A stretch of 64,000 nucleotides of DNA, from contig CM030941.1 of NCBI GenBank assembly GCA_018136815.1, positions 2,412,493 through 2,476,492 on the forward strand, read 5' to 3'. Shown in pieces: positions 40,384 to 50,860 of the stretch. Every line of letters starts with the position of its first letter. The stretch's first letter is position 1. This DNA comes from Isochrysis galbana. Taxonomy: Eukaryota > Haptophyta > Isochrysidales > Isochrysidaceae. A program made the translations under genes and the position numbers. Below the pieces are notes generated by a model. The model was not told where the DNA came from. It did not search any database and was given only the letters and a program-made list of their open reading frames with translations.

Positions 40384-40406
40384 CGCTAAAACTATAACAA
40401 TAGTTT

Positions 40407-40776
40407 GGGGTGGAAATAGTGAAAAGTGCGCGAGCCGGGTCCGGGTGGCAAATCGAACCCCAAAACCACTTCAGCATGGGCATGGGACAAGCCAATATCC
40501 AGTACAAGCCAAGACCGTTCCCATCAACTATCTAGATCTAGTGTCTAGTGTCCCGACATTCCAAAGCAAGGGCGTCTTTGACACACCTCTTCCGACATTG
40601 ACTTTGACTATCACAAACATTTTCCCCGTCTATCCATCCAACACAACGCTTTGCACGAGACGGAGCTGAATCTGCCTGTGAAAGTGCTTAGCGACGTGCC
40701 AGCGACGAGCCCGTGCCGGTGCTATTACTCAGGGTGTTAAAAATCATTCCTTGGATCCGGGTGGTGTCGAGGAATT
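40407..40776. other. Intergenic, no gene seen
   Basis: Lies between the LINE 5' end and the 3' end of the ABCA gene; no structure noticed. Confidence 0.5.
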
Positions 40777-43700
40777 TCAATTGGAGACCGATGAGCGAAG
40801 TGCTGCCTTTGCTGCCATCATTAGGAATATCTGCTCGAGAGTACATTGAGTCACCGATGCCTCTTGAACAGGCAGTGTGGCGCGCAGCTCAACTAGGTGG
40901 CCAAAGAGAGAAGATAGGGCCAATCCGTCTTGGGGTACCGTGAGCGTGAGATTCGGCGGCTCAATTTCCTCGATTCTTGCTCCCGCAAAGCGCAGCGAAA
41001 GGACTTCTAGCACTTCGTCCGGGGAAATCGGCCGAGCTGGGTCAAGCCGTAGGTCAAGCTTGTAACCCTGGCCGTACTTCGATTTAAGCGTCTGGATTGG
41101 ACCAACACAGCGAAGCGAACCGTCGACCATGACGCCGATACGGCCACAAAGAGCCTCACACTCCTCCATCGAGTGAGTCGTGAGAACAGTGCACGAAGAT
41201 GAGGTGCGCCGCTTGATTGCGGCCCACAGGAAGCGTTTGGATGCCGCGTCCATACCCGACGATGGCTCATCGAGGAGGACAAGCGAGGGCGAGCCGACGA
41301 GTGCGACGCCCACACAAAGCTTGCGCTTGTTGCCACCGGAATACGTACCGGCAGGCTTGTCGGCAAACTTGGCGAGGTCGAGCAACTGCAACAGGCCCTC
41401 CACCTCCTCCTCTATGACGGAGCTGGGTATAGCTTTGATGCGAGCATACATCCGGAGCGTCTCCCGTCCCGTCATGAGCGACTCGAGCGCATCGTTCTGC
41501 GGACAGTAGCCGACGCGAGAGCGAATGCTGCCCTGTTCACGCCTGATGGACATTCCATCCAATGTGGCATCTCCTGATGACGGCTTCACGGCGCCCGTGA
41601 GCATGTTGAACGTGGTCGATTTGCCGGCACCGTTGGTGCCCAGAAAACCGAAGCACTCGCCCTCGCGGATGCGGAGTGAGACGTCGCTCACTGCGACCTT
41701 GCCACCTCGCCCACTGTAAACCTTGCGCAAATGATGCAGCACGAGCTTCTCATTGGTGTCGCCGGCGTCGATGGCAGCGCGCTCTGCGAGCACCGACTCA
41801 TCCTCGAGGCTGCTGATTGGAAGGCTCTGCCGTACTCCGGAAACTGCGCGAGGAGTCGAGTGCGATGCATCCCCAAGGGGAGTGAGGTCGCCCATGCCAA
41901 GGGCTCGTCGGCATCGTCGGAGGAAAACTTGAGCCACCGAGGAGGCCTCATTGTATTGCAACAGGAGCGTGATTGCGCCGAAGAAGACACCCTCGCAGAA
42001 GAGAGAAAGAAGGGGGGCGCCGAGGAGGTCCAAGGAATATAGGCTTTTTTGCTGGCCGCGCGCGCCGATGATGGAAGAGAAGGCTTGTCTGGAAGCCATC
42101 TTGTAAAAGGAGTCGCCAAGGCAAAATGCAGGGAAGAGTCGGTAAACCGGCTGCAGGGCCTCGTTGGCCGGCTTGGTGTTGTCCATGAAGCCCAACACAA
42201 AATTGGCAATGACAAGCCCGAACCCCGTGACGAAATGAAAGGCGATCAAAGCAATGAGACCAGCTGAGGGCGACGTGAAGAAGAAGGATGCGGTAGATGC
42301 CAAGGTAATGGCAGCGAAGCCGAAAAGGGCTAGAGCGAGCGCAGTGGCGCACGTCGCCTCCGCTGTGCCAACAAAGGCCTCGGCTGCCGCGGGCACCGCT
42401 CGGCGAGCGATGCCGAAGACGGCGAGAGTGCAGAGGAGCACGCCGCAGAAGAGCATGCCGTCCCATGCCCAAGAAGAAGTCCAGTACGCTAGGCTAGGGA
42501 CGCCCGAGACGAACTGCATTTGCTTCGAGCCCGACTCTCGCTCGCGTAGCAATGGCGTGACAAACAGAGCGCCCACGAACGCAAACGGGACAAGAATCAT
42601 GATAGAGGCAAAGACGGCGATAATGGCGGAGATGGTCGCCTCCTCGCGTCGCGAGTACGGTAGCGCGTGAGCGGAGGTCACGAGTCGCGAGGCCCCAGAC
42701 GTCCTGTTTGCGAGCAGAGCGTCGTAAGCGGATGTAACGATGGTCGGCATCGCGTGCGTTGATGTCGAGTTGAAGAATGCGAAGATGAGCGTATCGAGCG
42801 CGCCTGAGCGGAGAAGTTGGTATGAAAATGGCTTCAAGAAATTTGGCAGGAGCTGCACGACGGCGGGTGAAAGTAAGGGGTGATCCAGCGCGGCGATCGT
42901 GAACGCGGCCGGTCGTGTGGCGCTCGGATGATCGCGCAAGAATGTGGACACGTTTTGACCAGCGGCAAGCCCGCTGGAGCAGTCGGGGACGCCCCTTTCA
43001 ACTGCCCAACCGTCTTGACTCAGCCGCGCGGCCCACGCCTGGGTGTCCTTGTCGGGTAAAAGCATCGGGACGCCGTCGGCTGTCACGAAACCGCGGCTGC
43101 CGACCGATGCCGCGAAAGCAGCGTTGGGTGTGAAGGGGAGCAATGGACCCGGATCGGATAGGCGAGTGGAGACCCCGAGCAGCAAAAGAGCGAAGAGCAC
43201 AAGCCAGATAGGGCAGCAAAAAGAGCAGCAGGTGGTCAGCATATCGCGTCGTGAGGTGAGGGCACGCTTCACCAACAGACCCCTGTACAAGTTGGCGTTG
43301 GCAGCTATGCGTAAGGAAACGCCCGCGGTGCCATTCGGCGAGGAGCCACCAGCCTCGGCCGCAAGCAAGCGCTCCGATGCTAGCGATTCTGCTGCCGCGC
43401 TGGCGTGAGTAGCGATCGTGCCTTGCCGTGCGAGCTGGGTCCCGCTTACGATCTGCTTGAGCCGCTGGAGATCCTTTTCATTGATTTGCAAGAAAACGTC
43501 CTCGAGCGTCGTGCATGAGACGCCCAGATCTCGCACGCGGAGAACGTCGCGCGATTCTTCAACTTGGGCAAATGCGCGTTGGAGCGCCGAGAGGTCTTGC
43601 CCAGGAAGCCGCAGCACTAGGGCATCTTTGGACTCCTCGGCGACTTCCGCACCAGGGACATTCTGCTCGATGAGCCGTAGCAAAGTTGTGCTGTCATAGC

Positions 43701-46515
43701 ACTCACCCGGATGGCTCTTTGTGAGGGTGAGGGTGTGGCCGACCCCAAAGTGCCCCTTCAAGAAGAGCGGCGAGCCAACGCATCGAAGTTGGCCAGCAGA
43801 GAGGATAGCGATGCGGTCGGAGAGCACCTCGGCCTCGTCGAGGAAGTGGGTGGTCAGAACGAGGGTCCGCCCCTCGCGCATTTCCCGGAGCAGCGCCCAG
43901 ATGGTGCGTCGCGACTGCGGGTCCATGCCCGACGTGGGCTCATCGAGGAAGAGCGTGCGGCTGCCACCGAGGAGCGCGATGGCGAGGCAGAGCTTGCGCT
44001 TTTGCCCTCCGGAGAGCGAGCCCGCGGCCACGTCAGCGCGCGCCTCCAAGCCAACGCGGGCGAGCGCGGTGCGGACTTCCTCCTCGAGTTGGATGCCACG
44101 CATTCCGCGAAGTTCGGCAAAGAGCCGGAGGTGTTGCATCGGCGTGAGCGAAGGCCAAATGGTGTTGACTTGCTGACAAACACCGAGCGACGTACGGATC
44201 GCTTGCATCTCTGTGAGCACGGAGCGGCTGTCAATCATCGCGTCACCGGCCGTTGGAGGCACCAGGCCTGTCAGCATTGAGATGGTGGTAGTCTTGCCGG
44301 CGCCGTTTCCGCCCAGCAGTGAGGTGATGACGCCGCACGGGAAGTCGACATGAAGATTGTCCACCGCGACACCGCGCGGGTACATCTTATGCAGACCTTT
44401 CACAGAGACGCCACGCTCACCCAAGGGCTGCATCAAAGGTTCCACCACCACTCCGTCATGCTGCAGGGGCAGGACGCCGGCGGCAGGCACGCCTTCCTCG
44501 TCCGAAACGCCTCGACGCTCAATCTCACTCCGCCAGTAGGAGGGCAAGAGGCAGAACCATGGCTTGCGAGCAGTGCCAAACTCGCTAGGCACCACGGCAT
44601 CCAAGTACCATGCGAGCGCGAGGTACAGCAGCGTATCCACAAAAAGCATGAGTAGTACCTTGGAGAAGGGGAAAGCTCCCTCGTGGAGATTGGACCACCG
44701 GATGCCCTGCTGCGAGCCCTCGTACTGCGCCATGCTCGACGCACCTGCGCAATACATGAAGGGCCGCGCTGGGCAAGTGCCAAGGCAACGTAAAGTGGCA
44801 TAGCGTGAAAGTTTTTTGAGTGGAATTGGGTAGGACAGCGCACAAGATGCGATGATCTTCAGAATGGGGCAGGCAGTCTGCCCAGCGGACGGCGCTACTG
44901 GCCGGTTGGAAGGCTGAGCGCACCCAGGTAGAACGCCATGGCGGGAAGCAGCGAAGCGAGCGTTTTGCCCTTCGCTTGACCGTCGGAGAGCTCGCCACCT
45001 TCTAGAAAGATGGAGTAAGGCTGCGAGGTCAGGAAGAAGACGAGCGGCCCGACGAGGGCGGCGAGTCGAGCGTTCGCGAAGAAAGGAGCCATGGCGAGAG
45101 TGAATGTGAGGGTGGCGGCGCCAAAAAGCACGAAGAGGAGCACCACGAGAGAAGCATCTGAGTGCGCGTAGCATGAGAAGCCAAGCTCTGCGGCAGTCAG
45201 GAGCGAAATGAGGAGAAAGGTCCCGCCCGACACCACGAGCATCGACGCGTAGTAGGCGCTAGGTGCGGTTCCCATCATAAGCAACTGTTCCTTCAGCTTC
45301 GTCTCCCGTTCGAGCACAATGCCGCGCAGCAGTGTTGAGAGCGGTACTAGTAGTGAGAAGATGACGAGGATGCCAATCAGGTTGCCTGCAAAATTGAAGA
45401 AGAGGTTGTGCTTGTACGCGTCCACGGGGAACGGCACGCCATAGATGGAAGGGGCGCTGTCGGAGCCGGAGGTCAGCTCGAAGATCCGGCTGTTAACAGC
45501 CAGCTGCAGCGAGAGGAAGCCGGAGGCGTAGTAGTTGAAGAATTTGGTGGAAAGACCGATGGGGAAGCGGTCGAAAAAACGGCGTGTCGATGGCACCTTG
45601 GTCGCGTTGAAGCGCAGCGTGTAGTTCCAAGCGGTGTCAGGGGTGGAGGCGTTAGACAGTGAGTGGAAGATGAGAGCTGCCCATATCGGCCGTTCACCAT
45701 CGTACGCTACCCTTTCCACTTCCGCCTCCGTGGCGTAATACGTGGATCGAAGGTCGGGCGGTGGTTGGTCAACCAATCCGAATGGTGCAGCGGCCTCCGA
45801 GAAGTTGAGCTGTGCTTCACGCACTCGTTGAAGCATGGGCTCGACAAAATGACGTGTGTCCGGCGTGTCAGGCACTACTGCGAGCTGCGCCCCCCCGTGG
45901 CTGAACGGCGGGAAGACCCTGTGGAGTGCGAAGCAAACTCTTACACTCAGGACGGACAATTCTTGCGAAAGGTATGGAGGCCACGCCAAGAAAGGCACCG
46001 ATACGGGAGGACAGGCAGGAGGGGAGAGAAAGAAGAGAGCGAGGCAAAAGCACTGGCAAGAGAAAGACGGAGATGCGACATGAGAGAGAGAGAGAGGCTG
46101 TGGAGAAGAACGAGGCGAGAGAGGCGCACCTGTGGAGTGTGAGGTTGGAGACTCCAGAGGCGTAGAGCAGGTAGAGCCACAAGGGTGGTACCCACCCAGG
46201 CGTGGGTTCCTCAGCGTGCTCGACGGGGAGATCGAGCGGTATAGAGCCTGAGAATAGCCATGCGGGCGAGGCCGCGCTGCCCACAGCCTCGAGAAGGCTG
46301 CGTGGAGCGTACTGGCGGCTGTTCACAGCGTCGAGCGTGGAGGCGTGAACGCCGACGATCATGATTGAGCAGAGGAGGGCGGGGAGGAGGAGCTCGGCGA
46401 GGGTGGAGGCGGGGCGGGCGAGCTTTAGTGGCACTTCCTTCGACACCACCAGCCGTATCGCCTGTCGCCACCATGAGGAGGGGGGCACAGAGGAGGGGAG
46501 GAGGGACGACGCCAT
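40777..46515 (-). CDS. ABCA-type full ABC transporter
   Basis: ATP-driven lipid transporter of the ABCA subfamily. Three exons: 46130-46515, 44924-45918 and 40777-44744; introns 45919-46129 (211 nt) and 44745-44923 (179 nt), both GT-AG with GTGCGC donors. The joined frame is 1782 aa. Exon 1 gives the first membrane helix and the start of the luminal loop; exon 2 the membrane domain (NLIGILVIFSLLVPLSTLLR, LSTLLRGIVLERETKLKEQL). The second junction yields YLGASSMAQYEGSQQGIRWS, the conserved ABCA stretch before helix 6. NBD1: GGNGAGKTTT, LSGGQKRKL, LFLDEPTSGMD (Walker A near residue 605). NBD2: LGTNGAGKSTT, YSGGNKRKL, LLDEPSSGMD (near 1495). Each NBD has the ABCA regulatory extension (e.g. SLRFAGARIEEIEPPNLTLT). 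The start ATG is in context GCCATGG. Confidence 0.93.
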
Positions 46516-47248
46516 GGGCGGAGTGAAAGGAGAGTTGGGATAGGAAGAGGGGAAGAGAGGAGGGAAGACAGCCGTGTGAATCGGTGAGAAAGGGGAAGAA
46601 AAATGAAGAGATGGCGCGTATCAAGAACGCGTGGGATTCGGGTTGAAGCGAATTTCCAGTCACTACTTTGACCTGTGAATTCTACTGTGTACCTTCTATC
46701 ACTCAGGAATTTGGCTGAGGGGGCGCGGGTGCCGAGCAAGCCTTACAATAATGAGGACAGCGAAGGGGATTTGTAGTCAGGGAACACCAGGTAAAATACA
46801 GAAACGTAGCGGGTGGTGACCAAGACGAAGAAAAGGAAATATGAAGTGGCCACCAACAAAAGGATTCTCTCCCTTCTTTCCTCCTCTCTCCCCCTCTTTC
46901 CCTCTCTCCCTCTCTCCCTCCCTCCCTCTCTCCCCTACCCTCCCCCTCCTCCACCCCGCCAGCCCGCCTGCTCGACCCCTCGGCGCCGCCGACGAGGTAA
47001 ACTCTCGAGGTTTAACCCTAGTACGTCCCTATAAGCCGATTTTTTGATGTCGGCATTTGGGTTGGCGGGCTCGCGGGCTCGCTAGCCTGGTTTTTTTAGC
47101 TGGGTGGCCTCCACATAGGCAGGATAGAACACCCTATGCAGCATGGGCTCCAGGATTAAGTCTATAGAGGCTTTCCAACAGTACGAAATCACGGAAAATG
47201 CAAAAACGGACAAAATCGGACAAAAACCTCCAACTATTCTCGGAGACA
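46516..47248. other. Upstream region of the ABCA gene; no other gene seen
   Basis: Contains a CT/CCCT pyrimidine tract (46865-46955) and moderate-GC sequence. The ABCA promoter presumably lies in 46516-46750. Confidence 0.4.
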
Positions 47249-47545
47249 CTACCGGTGGGTGGCAAAGAAGCACGACAAGTGATAATAGCTGCCGATACCT
47301 TCGCGACAGGCAAAGCACCTATACTGGGGTCGCTTCGGCTTCTGCACAGCACATTGAGAATACCCACATAGACCCTTTAGCGGGGACACACGCTCGGCTT
47401 TCTTGAGCGGACCACGTGACCCGGTGCGGCGGTTCTTCTCGCTTAGCTCCACCGCAACCTTGCTCATGTCAACCAGCTCGTGTTCGGCGCGCCGCTGCAC
47501 GTGTTTGGAGGCTGGGCTCAGAAACTCTCCCGAATTTATCATCAT
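47249..47545 (-). pseudogene. piggyBac-like transposase C-terminal zinc-binding fragment
   Basis: A 98-codon ATG frame ends LCGYSQCAVQKPKRPQYRC FACREG.. YYHLSCFFATHR. The C-x4-C ... C-x2-C ... H-x3-C spacing and the final CF-x-x-H recall the C-terminal zinc ribbon of piggyBac transposases (..C..C ..y.C..C.. CF..yH). No DDD catalytic domain is visible upstream; the frame above the ATG is a proline-rich artefact of G/C runs. Another zinc-ribbon protein is possible. Confidence 0.35.
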
Positions 47546-48118
47546 TGCCCCTGCATGCACAACACACAAGCCTGCGGGCTTGCGCTTCCGAAGTGTCTGC
47601 GTTCGTTCGAGAACGTGTGTGGCCACGGGAAGTTTGGGTACCACGGGCGGCCTTGGTGGTGGCAGGCCTGGCGGGAGCGTGGGATGGGGTGGGGTGGGAG
47701 GTGGGGGGTGGGAGGAGGCTCGCAAGTGGTTCGCGGGAGGGCGAGGGGGGGGGGGAGGGGAGGGGGGGGGGGGGGCTGCATATAATGGAAAAGAACGAGG
47801 CCAAGAGGTGAACAAGGGAGGGGGTGTTGTCTGGTCACGGAGAGGGTCCGGGGGGGGAAAGGCGGGGGAGGAGGGGGAGAGGAGGGAAACGGGCTCGCGC
47901 CAACCTTTCGTGGCAACGTTCTCCCGCGCTTCTAAAACCAAGCACAATTGACGAATTTGTGATTGGGAGATCTAGCTAGGCCTAGGAGGGGCCCCAATTC
48001 ACATTCGGAGGCCCCCAGGAGCCCTCCTAGTGCCCCTAGGCATAGCGTTTTCGTATGTAACGTTAGGTTACTTAGGTCGTTTGCCTTCATTTGGTACCCG
48101 GTCGCGCAGCCGCTCTTG
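47546..48118. other. G-run-rich intergenic region
   Basis: Long G-rich stretches (47690-47780, 47820-47880) with opposite-strand proline-rich shadows. No gene is supported. Confidence 0.5.
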
Positions 48119-48347
48119 CTAGGAGAGGCCGAGCAGCACCACGTACGCGACGAGAACGCCGTCGCCTTGGCTCGGCATAAGGGCGCGTCCCGAGAGGGCC
48201 TGGTAGACGGCGCCGGGCGTGCCGCGCACGAGCGCGTTGAGCGGCTGCAGCGGAGCGAGGGCGAAGGCGACGATCCCGAGCGTGTGGTGCGAGAAGGGGG
48301 CACCCACGCCGACGGCGAGCGCGACGCCGGAAACGTTGAAAAAAAAA
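48119..48347 (-). pseudogene. GC-rich coding-like segment left of the virus-like insert
   Basis: On the minus strand: NVSGVALAVGVGAPFSHHTL, GIVAFALAPLQPLNALVRG, then GVLVAYVVLLGLS and a stop at 48119. It has membrane-protein-like composition and the host's high GC. With the segment at 49740-49880 it could be a host gene interrupted by the lower-GC insert, but I could not show that the two belong together. Confidence 0.25.
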
Positions 48348-48737
48348 ATGGACATACGGGTAGATATGCCCTCGAAACGACTTTTGATTGCCCTCGCGGT
48401 GGTCGTCGCCACCGTGGTCGCCGCCGTCGTCGTGGCGTTGGTACTCACGAATAAGAAGCAGCCAGACAGATGTAAGGATGTGGAGGGAGAGTGTGCAAAC
48501 GATGGAGACTGTTGTCACGATCTCGTGTGTTCCGACCAAAAGTGCCGTACGGTCCCACCGTGTATCGAGAAAAGGGGGGGGTGCAGTTATGACGACGAGT
48601 GCTGTGAAGGACTTGAGTGCAATGACAACGGAGTGTGTGACACGCCATGCCGCGAGCCAGGGTCGGTGTGCCAAAATAACTCAGAGTGCTGTGGTGAATA
48701 CACGTGTAGTAGTGGTACCTGCAAACCTGATGACTGA
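48348..48737 (+). CDS. Membrane-anchored protein with three knottin-like repeats
   Basis: 129 aa from ATG 48348 (MDIRVDMPSKRLLIA); ATG 48366 is an alternative. A short basic head is followed by a helix LLIALAVVVATVVAAVVVAL, so type II anchoring with the rest outside or in the lumen. The ectodomain is three six-cysteine units with the pattern C-x6-C-x5-CC-x4-C-x4-C (CKDVEGECANDGDCC.., CIEKRGGCSYDDECC.., CREPGSVCQNNSECC..), the spacing of inhibitor-cystine-knot or disulfide-rich domains. Such anchored Cys-rich proteins are frequent in large algal DNA viruses. It lies in a lower-GC segment and converges on the neighbouring dioxygenase-like gene (85 bp between stops). Binding partner unknown. Confidence 0.75.
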   Translation: MDIRVDMPSKRLLIALAVVVATVVAAVVVALVLTNKKQPDRCKDVEGECANDGDCCHDLVCSDQKCRTVPPCIEKRGGCSYDDECCEGLECNDNGVCDTPCREPGSVCQNNSECCGEYTCSSGTCKPDD

Positions 48738-48822
48738 TTCACACGCACAGCTTTTCGCCCGTCGGACGCACTCGCCGGGTAGCCGAGGGGGGGGGGGGGC
48801 GGGGCAGTGCTCCTCCGACAAT

Positions 48823-49707
48823 TCAGATCCCCGACAGCGAGTAGCGTGTACAGCCACGGAAGCATTTGATATGGTACAGTAGGCTCTGTCCGAGGGTATA
48901 CCCGGCTTCGAAGTTCCAAAGCTTACGCGGGGGCGGTACGGCGCACCCTTTTCGACGCACGAGGACGCGGAAGCCCACCGACTTCCTGCGGCTCTTGAGG
49001 ACGCGAAAGTCGGACATGTGCAAGAAGCGGGGGCTGAATACCAACATGTCTCCGGGCGTGAAATCCAAATACTTAGCACATCGGCTGATCTTGGACTCCC
49101 GTTCGTGCTGAGGGGTGACGAACATCAATGTTTGGTTGTCGCCTGCAAGCATCACACGGCCATTCTCTCCTTCATTGGAATCAAATATGAACATGTTACC
49201 CCAGTTGTGCTCGTGATCGTTTTCGAGAAGCATCCAGACTTGAAACCCGTCGTTCGGATAGAATTCCCACTGGATGTCATTGTGGATCTGGGGGAAGTAC
49301 GCGCCCTCTTTGGACAGCACATCTAAGACGATCAAGTCATCAAGCTTGAGCTCGCGCCCATCACAATGAATATGCGGCAAAATCATCTTGAGCAACGCAT
49401 CGATATCCCCCCGCGCGACCTTCCGCTTCAATGCTTGTACATACTCCGAGGCGCCCAAGCAGAAGGCCCACTCATCGTGTCCTCTCTTGCAGTCGTATGG
49501 GCTGGTGGGCAATAAGTCGTCCCTTCTGACATTGCGAATATCGAAGACTTGTGAGAAATGAGCATACAAATTGCGGTTTTTCCTCAACCGAGCCGCTGTC
49601 ACGCGGTCGATGTACGCGTTCTTGAGACGCTCATGGCACAATAGCAGTGCGATCACACAAGCCAACAGGGCGCAGAGCACCAGGGCACACGTGGACTTGG
49701 TACGCAT
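48823..49707 (-). CDS. Membrane-anchored 2OG/Fe(II) dioxygenase-like (PhyH-type) protein
   Basis: 294 aa from ATG 49707 (MRTKSTCALVLCALLACVIA); the longer frame starts at TTG. The N-terminal helix (CALVLCALLACVIALLLC) acts as a signal anchor. The double-stranded beta-helix region holds FPQIHNDIQWEFYPNDGFQ (H-x-D of the iron triad), VWMLLENDHEHNWGNMFIF, and FTPGDMLVFSPRFLHMSDFR (distal histidine), then a basic strand GFRVLVRR that could bind 2-oxoglutarate. This layout is that of phytanoyl-CoA-dioxygenase-like enzymes, which hydroxylate small molecules or proteins; the substrate is unknown. Lower GC than its flanks and convergent with the knottin gene, so probably one acquired unit. Confidence 0.65.
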   Translation of the reverse strand: MRTKSTCALVLCALLACVIALLLCHERLKNAYIDRVTAARLRKNRNLYAHFSQVFDIRNVRRDDLLPTSPYDCKRGHDEWAFCLGASEYVQALKRKVARGDIDALLKMILPHIHCDGRELKLDDLIVLDVLSKEGAYFPQIHNDIQWEFYPNDGFQVWMLLENDHEHNWGNMFIFDSNEGENGRVMLAGDNQTLMFVTPQHERESKISRCAKYLDFTPGDMLVFSPRFLHMSDFRVLKSRRKSVGFRVLVRRKGCAVPPPRKLWNFEAGYTLGQSLLYHIKCFRGCTRYSLSGI

Positions 49708-49739
49708 GATTCTCCTTACCAATCACGAGCGAAAAACAC

Positions 49740-49885
49740 AGACTGAGGATGCGCACGTATTCCGTCACTGAGGGGTCGCGCACCCCGACCCAGTCGCCGC
49801 CCGTGCGGTCCCAGGACTCGCGGAGGCGGAGGCCGGCGGCGGCCACCTCGGCCGCGAGCAGCTGAGCGGAGGCGTTGTGCGCGGC
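49740..49885 (-). pseudogene. GC-rich coding-like segment right of the virus-like insert
   Basis: The minus strand reads HLAAHNASAQLLAAEVAAAG, LRLRESWDRTGGDWVGVRDP and SVTEYVRILS without a stop, ending at the composition change near 49735. A plausible host exon, family not recognised. On the plus strand the same bases begin the transposase region. Confidence 0.3.
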
Positions 49886-49904
49886 CAGGTGGCGGTCTCC
49901 GCCG

Positions 49905-50860
49905 CCGCGCGCTGCAGCTGCTCGACCGCAAGGAGTGGCGCGGGCTCCCGCGCCGCTTCTTCCGCGCCCAGCGGCGCCAGATGGGCGGCCCGCTCGAGGC
50001 CTACCTCGGCGACTCGTACGACTTTGTGCGCTTCGTCGACTTCGTCACCAGCTGCGTGCACGCCTTCTTCGGAGAGGAGGTGCTCGCCGACCTGCGCCTC
50101 GGCTGGGACAACGCCTCCACGCACGGCCGCGTCGACGTGGGCACCCCCGCCGCCAGCGGCATGCACAACCACGTGCACGAGATCTTCGGCGCGTCGGGGG
50201 CCGTCTTCATCCCGCCCAACACGCCCGCCACCGACCCCGTCGAGGCCATCGTCAACGCCACCAAGGCCTGCCTCAGCCTGCTGCCGCTGCCGCCGCTCGG
50301 CCGCTTCACGCCCGCGCAGATGGTGCCGCGCATCCGCTACGCCATCTCCACCCTCCCGCAGGACAGCCTCTACGCCTGGTTCCGCGGCTGCCGACTGGGC
50401 GCCGCTGCGCGACCTCCGGCTACTCGACGCGCAGCAGAAGCCGCTCCGGGCCAAGGTGGGCCAGTGGGACGCGCTCGAGGCCGAGCTCGCCGACCGGCTC
50501 GGCGCGCCCTGGGAGCCCGAGGAGGGCCCCGCGCGGCGCGTCTTCGTGCCCGTGCTGCTGCTCTGCACCGCGCGCGAGCTGCGCGGGCTCGCGGCGGAGG
50601 GGGAGGGGCAGGGGGGGCAGGACGAGGCGACCGCCGCCGCGCGGCGCGCGTGCGCGCAGCTGCGCCGCCTGCTGCCCGCCGACCGGCGCAACACGCCGTA
50701 CCGGTGGCTCGCGAGCGAGCTGGCGCTCGCCGACGGGCAGGTCGAGAGGAGGCTCCAGTGGATGATCGCGCGGATGCTCGGCGGCGGCGGCGGCGACGAG
50801 GAGTGGCTCGCCGCGTCCGCCCACCAGGACGCGGGGCGCAGGACGGTCTTCAGCTTCTAA
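49905..50860 (+). pseudogene. DDE transposase (IS630/Tc1-like), frameshifted
   Basis: The plus-strand frame from about 49905 reads LLDRKEWRGLPRRFFRAQRR, QMGGPLEAYLGDSYDFVRFV, then LGWDNASTHGR (DN-x-x-x-H catalytic motif) and AVFIPPNTPATDPVEAIVNA (PPNTPxxxPVE with the last acidic residue), the hallmark of DDE_3-type transposases. At about 50395 (..AWFRGC) the frame shifts; the other frame continues ADWAPLRDLRLLDAQQKPLR and runs to a TAA at 50858-50860. No start or helix-turn-helix domain is visible upstream. The LINE 3' half begins immediately after the stop. Confidence 0.6.

Larger units (their letters stand above)
37878..40406 (-). mobile_element. LINE with intact ORF1 and endonuclease part of ORF2 (3'-truncated)
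   Basis: The minus-strand element opens with the stem-loop AAACTAT-TGTT-ATAGTTT (40389-40406), 5 nt before the ORF1 ATG. ORF1 (38728-40383) and ORF2 (37878-38738) overlap by 11 nt. ORF2 contains only the endonuclease; reverse transcriptase and 3' UTR are absent, the reverse of the usual 5' truncation of LINEs. Confidence 0.85.

Noticed and set aside
40446-40480. tRNA-like GGTTCGATT (minus strand)
   Set aside because: No cloverleaf can be folded around it; no tRNA or rRNA gene was found in the window.
47546-47947. Upstream extension of the zinc-ribbon ORF (proline-rich)
   Set aside because: It reads through G/C homopolymer-rich DNA and starts at a non-ATG codon.
50380-50410. Programmed frameshift in the DDE transposase
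   Set aside because: No slippery heptamer or downstream structure was identified; decay or a sequencing error is simpler.
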